From assembly GCA_002307235.1 (NCBI GenBank), contig DBTV01000026.1, positions 556 through 64,555 on the forward strand: 64,000 nucleotides of DNA. The letters are read 5' to 3'. Under the pieces are notes generated by a model, which did not search any database, was not told the DNA's origin, and was given only the letters and a program-made list of their open reading frames with translations. The position numbers were made by a program, and so were the translations under genes. Position 1 is the stretch's first letter. The number at the start of each line of letters is the position of its first letter. Source of the stretch: Acidobacteriaceae bacterium UBA1307 (GTDB taxonomy: Bacteria; Acidobacteriota; Terriglobia; Terriglobales; Acidobacteriaceae). This document shows, piece by piece, positions 9,973 through 18,608 of the stretch.

Positions 9973-11391
9973 TTACGAGTTTAAATCGTAACCCTCTTCG
10001 TTGTGCTGTGTAAGGTCGAGTCCGGTGTGCTCTTCCTCGGCGGAAACGCGCAGGCCCATGGTCTTGTCGACCAGCACCAGCAGCACCAGCGTGCCGACGA
10101 TGGAGATGCCCCAGGCCAGTCCGATGCCCGCCAACTGATTGCCGATCTGGCTCCAGTGGCCGTCGAAGCCGCCGGTCGGCAGAGGATTGCCGCTGGCATC
10201 TTTGCCGAGCGCCGGGTTGATGAGCCGTGTGGCGAAGATGCCGGTCAGCACCGCACCGAGCGTGCCGCCGGCGCCGTGAACGCCGAAGGCGTCGAGCGAG
10301 TCGTCATAACCGAGCCAGCTCTTGACCTTGAAGACCATGAAGGCGCAGAAAAGTCCGGCGAAGAAGCCGATGGCCAGCGCCGACATCGGCTCGACGAAGC
10401 CCGAGGCCGGGGTGATGGCGACCAGTCCGGCGACCGCGCCCGAGATGGCTCCGAGCGCCGTCGGCTTGCCCGAGTGCAGCCATTCGTAGATGGTCCAGCT
10501 GAGGGCCGCCGCCGCCGCTGCAAAGTGCGTGTTGACGAAGGCCGAGGTGGCCAGCGGGCTTGCGCCGAGCGCCGAGCCGGCATTGAAGCCGAACCAGCCG
10601 ACCCACAGCAGGCAGGCGCCGATGAAGCTGATCACCATGGAGTGCGGCGTCATCGGCGTCGACGGGTAGCCGCGCCTGCGGCCAAGATAAATGCAGGTGA
10701 CCAGCGCCGAGACGCCCGAGGTGATGTGGACCACCGTGCCTCCGGCAAAGTCCAGTGAGGGCACGCGGCCACCGGCCACGTTCAGAAAACCGCCCACGCC
10801 CCAGACCATGTGCGCCATCGGACTATAGATGATCAGCGACCACAGGGAGAGAAAGACGGCCATCGAGCTGAACTTCATCCGCTCGGCGAAGGCGCCGGTG
10901 ATCAGCGCCGGGGTGATGATGGCGAACATCAACTGGTAGACCATGAAGGTCTGCTCGGGAATCGTCGCCGCGTAATCGGTGTTCGGCGTGACGCCGACCC
11001 CGTGCAGAAACAGATGCTCAAAGCCGCCGATGAAGGTGTTGCCGTGCCCGAAGGCCAGCGAGTAGCCGCAGATGGCCCACAGAATCGTGATGAGCCCCAT
11101 CATGGCGAAGCTCTGCATCATGGTGGCCAGCACATTTTTTTTGCGGACCAGGCCGCCGTAGAACAGGGCCAGACCGGGGCCGGTCATCAGCAGCACCAGT
11201 GCCGCCGAGACCAGCATCCAGGCGTTGTCGCCCGCCGACTGCGCTTGTGCGCTGGCCGCCTGGGCCGACTGCACGGCCTTTTGCAGGGCATCGATCTGGG
11301 CCTGGGTGGCTGGGGCCTGCGCCAGGGCAAGAGAGGGCAATCCGAAACAGACGAACAGAAACAAAACTTGGATGCGACGACAGAGCGGCAT
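9973..11391 (-). CDS. amtB: Ammonium transporter
   Basis: Inner-membrane ammonium channel/transporter, 472 residues from the ATG at 11391 (MPLCRRIQVLFLFVCFGLPSLALAQ), which gives a signal peptide and a short Gln/Ala-rich linker before the first membrane helix. GGAG about 10 bases upstream supports this start over a longer open frame. Family segments include GPGLALFYGGLVRKKN, and the twin-His pore residues are expected in AHMVWG and FGVHGAGG. The C-terminal tail would be the contact site for PII. It is followed by glnB on the same strand, the classic amtB-PII pair. Confidence 0.95.
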   Translation of the reverse strand: MPLCRRIQVLFLFVCFGLPSLALAQAPATQAQIDALQKAVQSAQAASAQAQSAGDNAWMLVSAALVLLMTGPGLALFYGGLVRKKNVLATMMQSFAMMGLITILWAICGYSLAFGHGNTFIGGFEHLFLHGVGVTPNTDYAATIPEQTFMVYQLMFAIITPALITGAFAERMKFSSMAVFLSLWSLIIYSPMAHMVWGVGGFLNVAGGRVPSLDFAGGTVVHITSGVSALVTCIYLGRRRGYPSTPMTPHSMVISFIGACLLWVGWFGFNAGSALGASPLATSAFVNTHFAAAAAALSWTIYEWLHSGKPTALGAISGAVAGLVAITPASGFVEPMSALAIGFFAGLFCAFMVFKVKSWLGYDDSLDAFGVHGAGGTLGAVLTGIFATRLINPALGKDASGNPLPTGGFDGHWSQIGNQLAGIGLAWGISIVGTLVLLVLVDKTMGLRVSAEEEHTGLDLTQHNEEGYDLNS

Positions 11392-11734
11392 AGGGATTCG
11401 TCTCCAAAAAAGTATTGAATTGTAAGCAAGGGCGAGCCGACCAGGGGGCTGGCACGGCAAAACCTGTTCGCGCACAACAGGCCAGAAGAGATTCTCACCC
11501 TGCCGGATTTCGTAAAGCGCAATAGCAGACCAGCATAAATCTGCAGATTGGCTTGGATAGGCTAAAGATGGCACAAAAACCATAAAGAACCCATGAAGAT
11601 CACCGGATTCCCTCATGACAACGTGTCGGAGAATGATTCAACGCTAAAGCCAGACTCATAAAGAAACCATAAGTGTCGCGTTTGTGCGTGCAGCGTTAAG
11701 GTAGAGGAGAGTTTGTCGTGGATGGAGTGGCGCG

Positions 11735-12478
11735 GTGAAAAAGCAACGGGGAACGAACTGTTTTTTTTGCGTCGTTTTGCTCTGGGGGCTGCTCTCTGCG
11801 GCAGCCGAGGGGCAGGGGGGCGGTGGTCAGTGCCTGCGTGTGGAACTCGACGGCGCGGTGACGGCGGGCAGCGCCTGGAGTGCGGCGATCGGTGGCGGCT
11901 GGACGCTGCGTCTGGTGCCGATTGCACCGGGCAAGCAGGGGTATACGGGCTGGGATGTGGCGGTGGAGCGCGCCTCGGCGGCCGGATACCCGGATGCGGT
12001 GCTGTTGGCTACGGCACCTTATTTGTCGATGAACGAGCGGGAGATCGGGACCACCTACGGGCTGCGGGCGCAGGACGCGATCGGGTGGAATCCGCGCAGC
12101 TTCCGGTTTTTGACTGATCCCAGGGATTTTGCCGAGGCGCGCGGACTTTTTTTGCGCCACAGCCCGGAATGGGGCGCGGGTCGGCGGAGCGCGGAGGGCG
12201 AAAGGGCGGCGGCGCGGCTGATGGAGTTAAGCCGGGGCGCGGCCGGCGGGCAACTCGAGATTGTGGATGCGCGGCTGGTCGAAGGCACGGGCGACGCGGT
12301 TTCGTACGCGCGCAACTGGGCGTTACAGGCGGCGCGGAGGCCGCACACGAGTGAAAAGGGCGAGCCCACGCCGCAGGGAGCGTTGCGTTCGATGCGCTTC
12401 CGGGTGAGGCTCTGGCTGCCGGAGGGGTGGAGCCTTCCTTCGCCTCTCGCCGGGCGGCGCGACAACTGCCAGCGCTAG
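11735..12478 (+). CDS. Exported protein of unknown function
   Basis: 247 residues from a GTG start. The N-terminus (MKKQRGTNCFFCVVLLWGLLSAAAEGQ) is a signal peptide; the mature protein is Gly/Arg/Ala-rich with segments such as GWDVAVERASAAGYPDAVLL and SMRFRVRLWLPEGW. I recognise no domain. A near-continuous Trp/Arg pattern and a hydrophobic-free mature part suggest a periplasmic protein. It diverges from amtB (343 bp between the two starts) and precedes nuoB by about 150 bp on the same strand. Function cannot be assigned. Confidence 0.65.
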   Translation: MKKQRGTNCFFCVVLLWGLLSAAAEGQGGGGQCLRVELDGAVTAGSAWSAAIGGGWTLRLVPIAPGKQGYTGWDVAVERASAAGYPDAVLLATAPYLSMNEREIGTTYGLRAQDAIGWNPRSFRFLTDPRDFAEARGLFLRHSPEWGAGRRSAEGERAAARLMELSRGAAGGQLEIVDARLVEGTGDAVSYARNWALQAARRPHTSEKGEPTPQGALRSMRFRVRLWLPEGWSLPSPLAGRRDNCQR

Positions 12479-12625
12479 GCCGGAGAAGAAAATGCGCAAG
12501 TTGTGAGCAACTTCCTGCTATTTTTTGGGTCTACATGGGCGTACGTGGTTCAGATGGTTCCCTGGGGAGGATCTGGGAAGATGTTCTTGGGCAGTTTTGG
12601 ACCAAATCGGGGTATAGTGGACTGG

Positions 12626-13201
12626 ATGGACGTCGCGACACAGAAAGATCGTTATGTATTCGGAGCACTGGAGAGCAGCGCGAAAAACCGCGGCAAGCTC
12701 CAGGAGGCTAGTTACGGCTTTGACCAGCCGGAGGGCGTCTTTCTGACATCGCTGGACTATGCGGTCAACTGGGTTCGCAAGAACTCGATCTGGCCGATGA
12801 CCTTCGGACTGGCTTGTTGTGCCATCGAGATGATGTCGGCCGGGGCCTCCCGGTTCGATATGGCTCGTTTTGGTTCCGAGGTCTTCCGTCCTTCTCCCCG
12901 GCAATCGGATCTGATGATTGTGGCCGGACGGGTCTCGCAAAAGATGGCCCCGGTCCTGCGCCGCTTGTACGATCAGATGACTGAACCGAAATGGGTGATC
13001 TCGATGGGGGCTTGTGCCACCTCGGGAGGTGTTTTTAACAACTACGCAGTTGTGCAGGGTGTAAATCAAGTGGTTCCCGTGGACGTCTATGTTCCAGGAT
13101 GCCCGCCGAGACCCGAGCAACTGATGTACGCGATCACACTCTTGCAGGAGAAGATTCAACGGGAGCGGGGATCTCTGCGCAAAACGCTTAATCTGGGATA
13201 A
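12626..13201 (+). CDS. nuoB: NADH-quinone oxidoreductase subunit B
   Basis: Complex I subunit that carries the terminal cluster N2 and hands electrons to quinone. From the ATG at 12626 it has 191 residues. The four N2 ligands are present: adjacent Cys64/Cys65 in LACCAIEMM, Cys130 in GACATSGG and Cys159 in PGCPPRPE. A longer frame opens at a GTG at 12503, but its 41 extra residues look like untranslated sequence. No nuoA or nuoC is next to it, which is unusual, since nuoB normally sits inside the nuoA-N operon. Confidence 0.93.
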   Translation: MDVATQKDRYVFGALESSAKNRGKLQEASYGFDQPEGVFLTSLDYAVNWVRKNSIWPMTFGLACCAIEMMSAGASRFDMARFGSEVFRPSPRQSDLMIVAGRVSQKMAPVLRRLYDQMTEPKWVISMGACATSGGVFNNYAVVQGVNQVVPVDVYVPGCPPRPEQLMYAITLLQEKIQRERGSLRKTLNLG

Positions 13202-13447
13202 ATGCGTACGGGGATTCATCGGGTCGCGAGAGAAGAAGCGCACAGTTCATTCTGGAAAGAATGGGGAACGTGTTCGTCAACTCGTTGAAAAAAATGTTCT
13301 TGGGATTTATTTGTATGGTACTTTTGTGAGTGCCGTGAATTGGGACAGCTTTTTTTTGAAGCTGATCTGTGTGATCGGGCTCTGGGTGCAGCTCGTTCAT
13401 CATTCTTTCTTATCTGTCACATCAGCTAAATTGCGGAGGACAAACGC

Positions 13448-15178
13448 ATGCATGCACGTTTATGGAAGACGATTGGTCAGTTTCTTGCCCTTGGGGTAGT
13501 GGCAACGGTTCCCGTTGCCTTGGCCGCGCAGGCCGCCTCGAGCGTGAAGACTTCTCCGGCGGATTCTGCGTCGAAGTGGGATATCTTTGCCGGATATAGC
13601 TATCTGGCTCCGAAGGGCACGGTGCAGACCACCACACCGGCTGGCGCATCGGTTTCGGCCGACTACAAGGCCGTCAACGTGGGCGGTCTGTTCAGCGGCG
13701 CGTACTTCTTCAACAAGTATGTTGGCGCGCAGGTCGAGTTCGGTTTCCATCAGTACGGTACCCAGCAGGCTGGCAACAATGTCGGCACCAAGGGCAACAA
13801 TGACGGATTCACGACCGCTGCAACCGGTCTGATTGCCCGCTTTCCGACCGAGAACATCACGCCGTTCATCCACGGCCTGGTGGGCGGCGCCCGCGTGGGT
13901 GGTCCTTACTACCAGCCTGATACCTGGGGCGTGGATCTGACCGCTGGTGGCGGTCTCGATTACAAGACCCCGTTCTTCGGCGGCCGTCTCGGCGTTCGCC
14001 TCTTCCAGGTGGACTATGAGTACATGCATGTGGACTTTGGTCCGCAGGCGCAGGTTTATGGCGGCCGCGCCAACATCAATGCGGCTCGTCTGAGCACGGG
14101 CGTGGTCTACCACATCGGTTCGATCGTGCCGCCTCCGCCGGTGACCCTGGCGCTGTCTGCCAGCCCGGCGACAGTCTATGCCGGCGAGCCGGTGACGGTT
14201 GCCGCCACGGCGAGCAATCTGAATCCGAAGCTCAATGCGGTGTACAACTACTCGGGTGATGGCGTGAAGGGCAACGGTGCCACGGCCACGGTCGATACGA
14301 CCAACTTGGCTCCGGGAACCTACACCGTCAAGGGTGAGGTCAAGGAAGGCAAGAGCGGCAAGGAAGGCCTGAAGCCTGGCCAACTGGCCTCGGCGACGGC
14401 CACCTACACCGTGAAGCAGTTCGAGCCTCCGACGGTTGGTGTTTCGGTGAGCCCGAGCACGATCAAGCCGGGTGAGTCGGCGGAAGTGACCGCTGCTGGT
14501 GTGAGCCCGCAGAACCGCCCGCTGACCTACAGCTATTCGACAACGGCCGGCACGATTTCCGGCACTGGCCCGAAGGCAACCTATAGCTCGACCGGTGCAC
14601 CGGCCGGCGTGGTGACGATTACCGCCAAGGTCTCTGACGACAAGGGCCAGACGGCAACGGCATCGACGGATCTGACGATTGTGGCTCCGCATGTTGAGGC
14701 TCCTCGCACGCAGGCACTGTGCACGATCGGCTTCTCGAAGGACAAGAAGCGCCCGACCCGCGTGGACAATGAAGCCAAGGCCTGCCTGGACGAGGTTGCC
14801 CTCGGACTGCAGCGCTCGGCGGATGCCAAGGCCGTGGTGGTCGGCGAGTCCGATGCCAAGGAGAAGGCCGCGATTGCCAAGCAGGAAGCTGCTGCCGCCA
14901 AGAAGCACCACAAGAAGGCCGTGAAGATCGTCGATCCGGCCGCGCAGCGTGCCGCCAACACCAAGGAATATCTGGTGAAGGACAAGGGCATTGACGCCGC
15001 GCGCGTCACGGCTGCGACGGGCACGACCGACGGCAAGACGGCGGAGAACTACCTGGTTCCGGCCGGCGCTGACTTTGCCAGCGACGTGAAGGGCACCACG
15101 CCGGTGACCGACACCGTCAAGGCGCAGGATCGCAAGCCGCTCGGCGCCAAGAAGCACCACAAGAAGGCTGCCAAGTAA
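13448..15178 (+). CDS. OmpA-like outer-membrane porin with Ig-like repeats and a lysine/histidine-rich C-terminus
   Basis: 576 residues with a signal peptide cut near AQAASS. Residues about 40-225 form an OmpA-type eight-strand barrel (WDIFAGYSYLAPKG, alternating aromatic strands). A PPPPV linker leads to two Ig-like domains (about 235-325 and 330-415; VSVSPSTIKPGESAEVTAAG). The C-terminal region (about 420-560) resembles a degenerate OmpA peptidoglycan-binding domain (NEAKACLDEVALGLQ, VVVGESDAKE, AAQRAANTKEYLV). The motif AKKHHKKA occurs twice, with KKHHKK at 485-490 and 568-573. GGAGGA six bases before the ATG fixes the start. A strong terminator follows. Likely an abundant cell-envelope anchor. 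Confidence 0.85.
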   Translation: MHARLWKTIGQFLALGVVATVPVALAAQAASSVKTSPADSASKWDIFAGYSYLAPKGTVQTTTPAGASVSADYKAVNVGGLFSGAYFFNKYVGAQVEFGFHQYGTQQAGNNVGTKGNNDGFTTAATGLIARFPTENITPFIHGLVGGARVGGPYYQPDTWGVDLTAGGGLDYKTPFFGGRLGVRLFQVDYEYMHVDFGPQAQVYGGRANINAARLSTGVVYHIGSIVPPPPVTLALSASPATVYAGEPVTVAATASNLNPKLNAVYNYSGDGVKGNGATATVDTTNLAPGTYTVKGEVKEGKSGKEGLKPGQLASATATYTVKQFEPPTVGVSVSPSTIKPGESAEVTAAGVSPQNRPLTYSYSTTAGTISGTGPKATYSSTGAPAGVVTITAKVSDDKGQTATASTDLTIVAPHVEAPRTQALCTIGFSKDKKRPTRVDNEAKACLDEVALGLQRSADAKAVVVGESDAKEKAAIAKQEAAAAKKHHKKAVKIVDPAAQRAANTKEYLVKDKGIDAARVTAATGTTDGKTAENYLVPAGADFASDVKGTTPVTDTVKAQDRKPLGAKKHHKKAAK

Positions 15179-15210
15179 ATCCTGAAAGGGATTGATTGGA
15201 AGCAGGAGAG

Positions 15211-15246
15211 CGGGGCTGATCGGGAAACCGGTTGGCCCCGTTTTTT
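15211..15246 (+). terminator. Rho-independent terminator of the OmpA-like gene
   Basis: A 13-bp stem with some G-U pairs (15211-15223 with 15228-15240) is closed by a GAAA tetraloop and followed by six T residues (15241-15246). Confidence 0.9.
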
Positions 15247-15361
15247 CGTGCGACAAGCTCCTGATTTTCCAGCGGATAGTGGAAAGACGCCGTGGCGTGA
15301 CCAGCGCCTCCGGCGACGGGGCACTCTCGAGTAAGATTTTCTGTAGGAGCTTGATTCCTTG

Positions 15362-17350
15362 ATGAACGACCGGCGACGCCTTTCCGGATTTTTTCTCATT
15401 TTTCCGATTGTTTTTCTAACGGTTACGATGCATTTGGTGGCGCAGACCGGTTGGACGCCGGTGGGCCCGGCCGGAGGTGACGCGCGCGCGTTGGTGGCCG
15501 TGCCGGGCGATCCGGGGCACCTGTATCTGGGCACGACGACCGGCTGGCTCTATGAGTCGCACGACGGGGGCGGGCACTGGCGGCGGCAGTCGCATCTGGA
15601 TGTGAGCAACCGTCTGATTCTCGACAGCATTCTGATCGATCCGACGGATGTGAAGACGATGTATGTGGGCGCATGGCGGGCCGAGCGGGTCGATGGCGGG
15701 CTCTGGGTGAGCCACGACGCGGGCCAGAGCTGGGCCGAGGTTGCGGCGCTGCATGGGCAGTCGGTGCGGTCGGTGGCGATGGCGCCGTCGAACGCGAAGA
15801 TTCTTTTCGCAGGCACGCTCGAGGGTGTCTTTCGCAGCATGGATGGCGGCGCGCGCTGGCAGCAGATCAGCCCCAAGGGCAGCACGGAGATTCACGAGAT
15901 CGAGTCGCTGGCCGTCGATCCGCGCAACCCGGAGATTGTTTACGCCGGGACCTGGCATCTGCCGTGGAAGACGGTCGACGGCGGCCGGCACTGGACGAAC
16001 ATCAAGCAGGGCATCATCGACGACTCGGATGTGTTCTCGATCATCATCGACCCGGAGCGGCCGCAGGTGGTGTATCTGAGCGCGTGCAGCGGCATCTACA
16101 AGAGTGAGACGGCGGGCAAGCTCTTCCGCAAGATTCAGGGGATTCCGGCCGATGCGCGCCGGACGCGCGTCCTGCGGCAAGACCCGCTACATCGCGAGGT
16201 GGTGTACGCCGGTACGACGCAGGGGCTGTACAAGTCGGCCGATGCCGGGCGCAGCTTTCGGCCGATGACCGGCGACAATGTGATCGTCAACGACATCTTT
16301 ATTGATCCGCGGGATACGCGGCGGGTGCTGATTGCGACCGATCGCGGCGGCGTGCGGGCGAGCGCGGATGGAGGCAAGAGCTTCGAGGCGTCGAACGATG
16401 GCATCTCCGGGCGTAATGTGCAGGCACTGCTGGTGGACCACAAGGACGTGCGGCACTTGCTGGCCGGAGTGATCAACGACAAGGAGTTCGGCGGCGCCTT
16501 TGAGAGCGTGGACGGCGGCGCGCGGTGGCGGCAGATTGCCGACGGGCTCGACGGGCGCGACGTGGTGTCATTGGCGCAGACGCCGGAGGGGCTGATCGTT
16601 GCCGGAACCAACCACGGCGTTTTTGCGTTGGAGACGGCGGACAAGCCGGTCTGGCGGCCGCGTAATACACTGGCCAACACCGTGACCCGGACCGAGACGA
16701 CGACGGTGCACGGCACGCGCGTGAACCAGGAGAAGCAGACGGCGGCACCGGTGATCGAGCTCGAAAGCCGCGTGGACGCGCTCGACGTGGCGGGGCCGGT
16801 GTGGGTGGCGGCGACCACCTATGGGGTGGTGACGAGCCATGACCGGGGAGCAAGCTGGCAGGGCGGCATGGTGCTGGGCCGGGGCGATTATCTTTCCGTA
16901 GCCTCGCATGGCCTGCTGCTGGCGGCGGCGCGCGGCGATGGCGTGGTGTATTCGCGCGACGGCGGCAAAAGCTGGTGGCCGATGGCGGTGCCGAAGATGC
17001 TGACGCGCATTCATCGCGTGGTCTTCGACAAGAACGGCGTGCTGTGGCTGGGCGCGCGCGAGGGCGTCTACTATACGCCGGACCTGGGCAAGAGCTGGCT
17101 GTGGCTGGACCGGCTGCCGCTGAAGGGGATCGACGATCTGGTGCTCGACGAGCGGCAGGGGCGAATCGTGGTGAGCTCGCGGCAGTTTGCCGGCATCTAC
17201 GCGATGGACCCGAAGACGATGGCCTGGAAGGCGTGGGCGACGGGCTTTACGATGGGCGCGGTGCGGGTGGCGGGCGACCGGTTGGTGGGCGCTTCGACGG
17301 ACGACGGCGTGGTGGTGGAACCGGTGGAGGGCATGACCGGGAAAAGGTGA
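15362..17350 (+). CDS. Exported BNR/sortilin-like (Ycf48-type) beta-propeller protein
   Basis: 662 residues from the ATG at 15362 (a TTG lies one codon earlier). An N-terminal hydrophobic signal segment (FFLIFPIVFLTVTMHLVAQ) is followed by repeated propeller blades carrying Asp-box motifs: SHDGGGHW, SMDGGARW, TVDGGRHW, SADGGKSF, SVDGGARW, SRDGGKSW. This is the VPS10/Ycf48/BNR fold, common in secreted Acidobacteria proteins and usually non-catalytic. AGGAG about a dozen bases upstream supports the start. Only 33 bp separate it from mqnE, so the two may be co-transcribed, though no shared function is evident. Confidence 0.82.
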   Translation: MNDRRRLSGFFLIFPIVFLTVTMHLVAQTGWTPVGPAGGDARALVAVPGDPGHLYLGTTTGWLYESHDGGGHWRRQSHLDVSNRLILDSILIDPTDVKTMYVGAWRAERVDGGLWVSHDAGQSWAEVAALHGQSVRSVAMAPSNAKILFAGTLEGVFRSMDGGARWQQISPKGSTEIHEIESLAVDPRNPEIVYAGTWHLPWKTVDGGRHWTNIKQGIIDDSDVFSIIIDPERPQVVYLSACSGIYKSETAGKLFRKIQGIPADARRTRVLRQDPLHREVVYAGTTQGLYKSADAGRSFRPMTGDNVIVNDIFIDPRDTRRVLIATDRGGVRASADGGKSFEASNDGISGRNVQALLVDHKDVRHLLAGVINDKEFGGAFESVDGGARWRQIADGLDGRDVVSLAQTPEGLIVAGTNHGVFALETADKPVWRPRNTLANTVTRTETTTVHGTRVNQEKQTAAPVIELESRVDALDVAGPVWVAATTYGVVTSHDRGASWQGGMVLGRGDYLSVASHGLLLAAARGDGVVYSRDGGKSWWPMAVPKMLTRIHRVVFDKNGVLWLGAREGVYYTPDLGKSWLWLDRLPLKGIDDLVLDERQGRIVVSSRQFAGIYAMDPKTMAWKAWATGFTMGAVRVAGDRLVGASTDDGVVVEPVEGMTGKR

Positions 17351-17371
17351 TCCAGCTCACCCGACTCCGGT

Positions 17372-18526
17372 ATGATTTTGACTATGAGCATTGCGACGGA
17401 CGCGAAGGCGGCATTTCGAACTTACGATCCACGGCTGGAGCCGATTGCGGCGAAGGTGCTGGCCGGCGAACGGCTGGACTTTGCCGACGGCATGGCGCTG
17501 TACCAGTCGAAGGATCTGCTGGCCGTAGGCTGGCTGGCGAATTCTGTGCGCGAAAAGCTGCACGGCGACGTGACGTACTTCAACGTGAATCGCCACATCA
17601 ACTACACGAATGTTTGCGTGGCGAGCTGTCGTCTGTGCGCCTTTGGGCGCAAGAAGGGCGACCCGGCTGGTTATACGATGACGCTTGAAGAGGCGTGGAA
17701 GACGGCGGGCGAGGGCTACTCGGAGGCGGTCACCGAGTTTCACATTGTCGGCGGTCTGCAGCCGGAGTTGCCCTTCCAGTACTATCTGGATCTGGTGCGT
17801 GGGCTCAAGGAACGCTTTCCGAAGGTGCACATCAAGGCCTTTACGATGGTCGAGATCAACTTTCTGGCGCGGATCGCAAAGCTCAGCGTGGAAGAGACGC
17901 TGCTGCAACTGCGCGAGGCGGGCGTCGATTCGATGCCGGGCGGCGGCGCGGAGATTTTTGCCGAGCGGGTACGCACGGTGATCTGCGACCACAAGATCGA
18001 CGGCACGGAGTGGATCAACACCGCGCGGCTGGTGCACCAGATGGGCTTCAAGTCGAATGCAACGATGCTCTACGGGCACGTGGAAAACGATGAGGACCGC
18101 GTGGACCACTTGCTGAAGCTGCGCGCGCTGCAGGACGAGACGCACGGTTTTCAGGCCTTTATCGGGCTGGCCTTTCACCCGGAGAACACGGCGCTCGACC
18201 ATCTGCCGGTGACGACGGGCTTCTGCGATATTCGCCAGATTGCCGTGAGCCGTTTGCTGCTCGACAATTTTCCGCACATCAAGGCCTACTGGCAGATGCT
18301 GACGCCGAAGATTGCGCAGATTGCGCTGCGCTTTGGCGCCGACGATCTGGATGGCACGGTGGTCGAGGAGAAGATCTACCACGACGCCGGAGCGACGACG
18401 CCGCAGGGAATGACGCGCAAGGAATTGTGCCGTCTGATTACCGAGGCGGGCCGCACGCCGATCGAGCGCGACACGCTCTATCACGCGGTGGAGCGCACGG
18501 GGGAGAGCTTTTCGATCGCAAGCTAA
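17372..18526 (+). CDS. mqnE: Aminofutalosine synthase (radical SAM, menaquinone biosynthesis)
   Basis: Catalyses the first committed radical step of the futalosine menaquinone route, joining an adenosyl radical to 3-[(1-carboxyvinyl)oxy]benzoate. 384 residues. The CxxxCxxC radical-SAM cluster is Cys82, Cys86 and Cys89 in NVCVASCRLCAFG; IVGGLQPELPFQYY and MPGGGAEIF are family segments. An in-frame ATG at 17384 (MSIATDAKAAFRTYD) is an equally possible start, as neither has a clear Shine-Dalgarno. Its presence implies menaquinone made without the classical men genes. A large hairpin follows the stop. Confidence 0.93.
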   Translation: MILTMSIATDAKAAFRTYDPRLEPIAAKVLAGERLDFADGMALYQSKDLLAVGWLANSVREKLHGDVTYFNVNRHINYTNVCVASCRLCAFGRKKGDPAGYTMTLEEAWKTAGEGYSEAVTEFHIVGGLQPELPFQYYLDLVRGLKERFPKVHIKAFTMVEINFLARIAKLSVEETLLQLREAGVDSMPGGGAEIFAERVRTVICDHKIDGTEWINTARLVHQMGFKSNATMLYGHVENDEDRVDHLLKLRALQDETHGFQAFIGLAFHPENTALDHLPVTTGFCDIRQIAVSRLLLDNFPHIKAYWQMLTPKIAQIALRFGADDLDGTVVEEKIYHDAGATTPQGMTRKELCRLITEAGRTPIERDTLYHAVERTGESFSIAS

Positions 18527-18542
18527 ATGTGACGGATGATAA

Positions 18543-18576
18543 CAACGAGGACGCGCCCGTGTGCGCGTCCTCGTTG
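18543..18576. terminator. Bidirectional stem-loop between convergent mqnE and mlaF
   Basis: A perfect 14-bp inverted repeat, CAACGAGGACGCGC (18543-18556) with its complement (18563-18576) and a 6-base loop. No long T run follows on either strand, so termination efficiency is uncertain. Confidence 0.6.
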
Positions 18577-18608
18577 CGTGTGCGCGATGGAGGGATCGCG
18601 TGGCGGCG

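Noticed and set aside
11409..11440. A possible sigma54 promoter before amtB on the minus strand (CGGCTC then TTGCT)
   Set aside because: The GG-to-GC spacing is 9 instead of the required 10 bases and the -24 box deviates from TGGCAC.
12498..12513. A hairpin AAGTTG-TGAG-CAACTT after the exported-protein gene, as a terminator
   Set aside because: The stem is only 6 bp with three G-C pairs and the T run starts several bases later; too weak to call.
13460..15256. A 598-codon minus-strand frame across the OmpA-like gene
   Set aside because: His/Arg-rich mirror translation without homology; the plus strand has a signal peptide, domains and a terminator.
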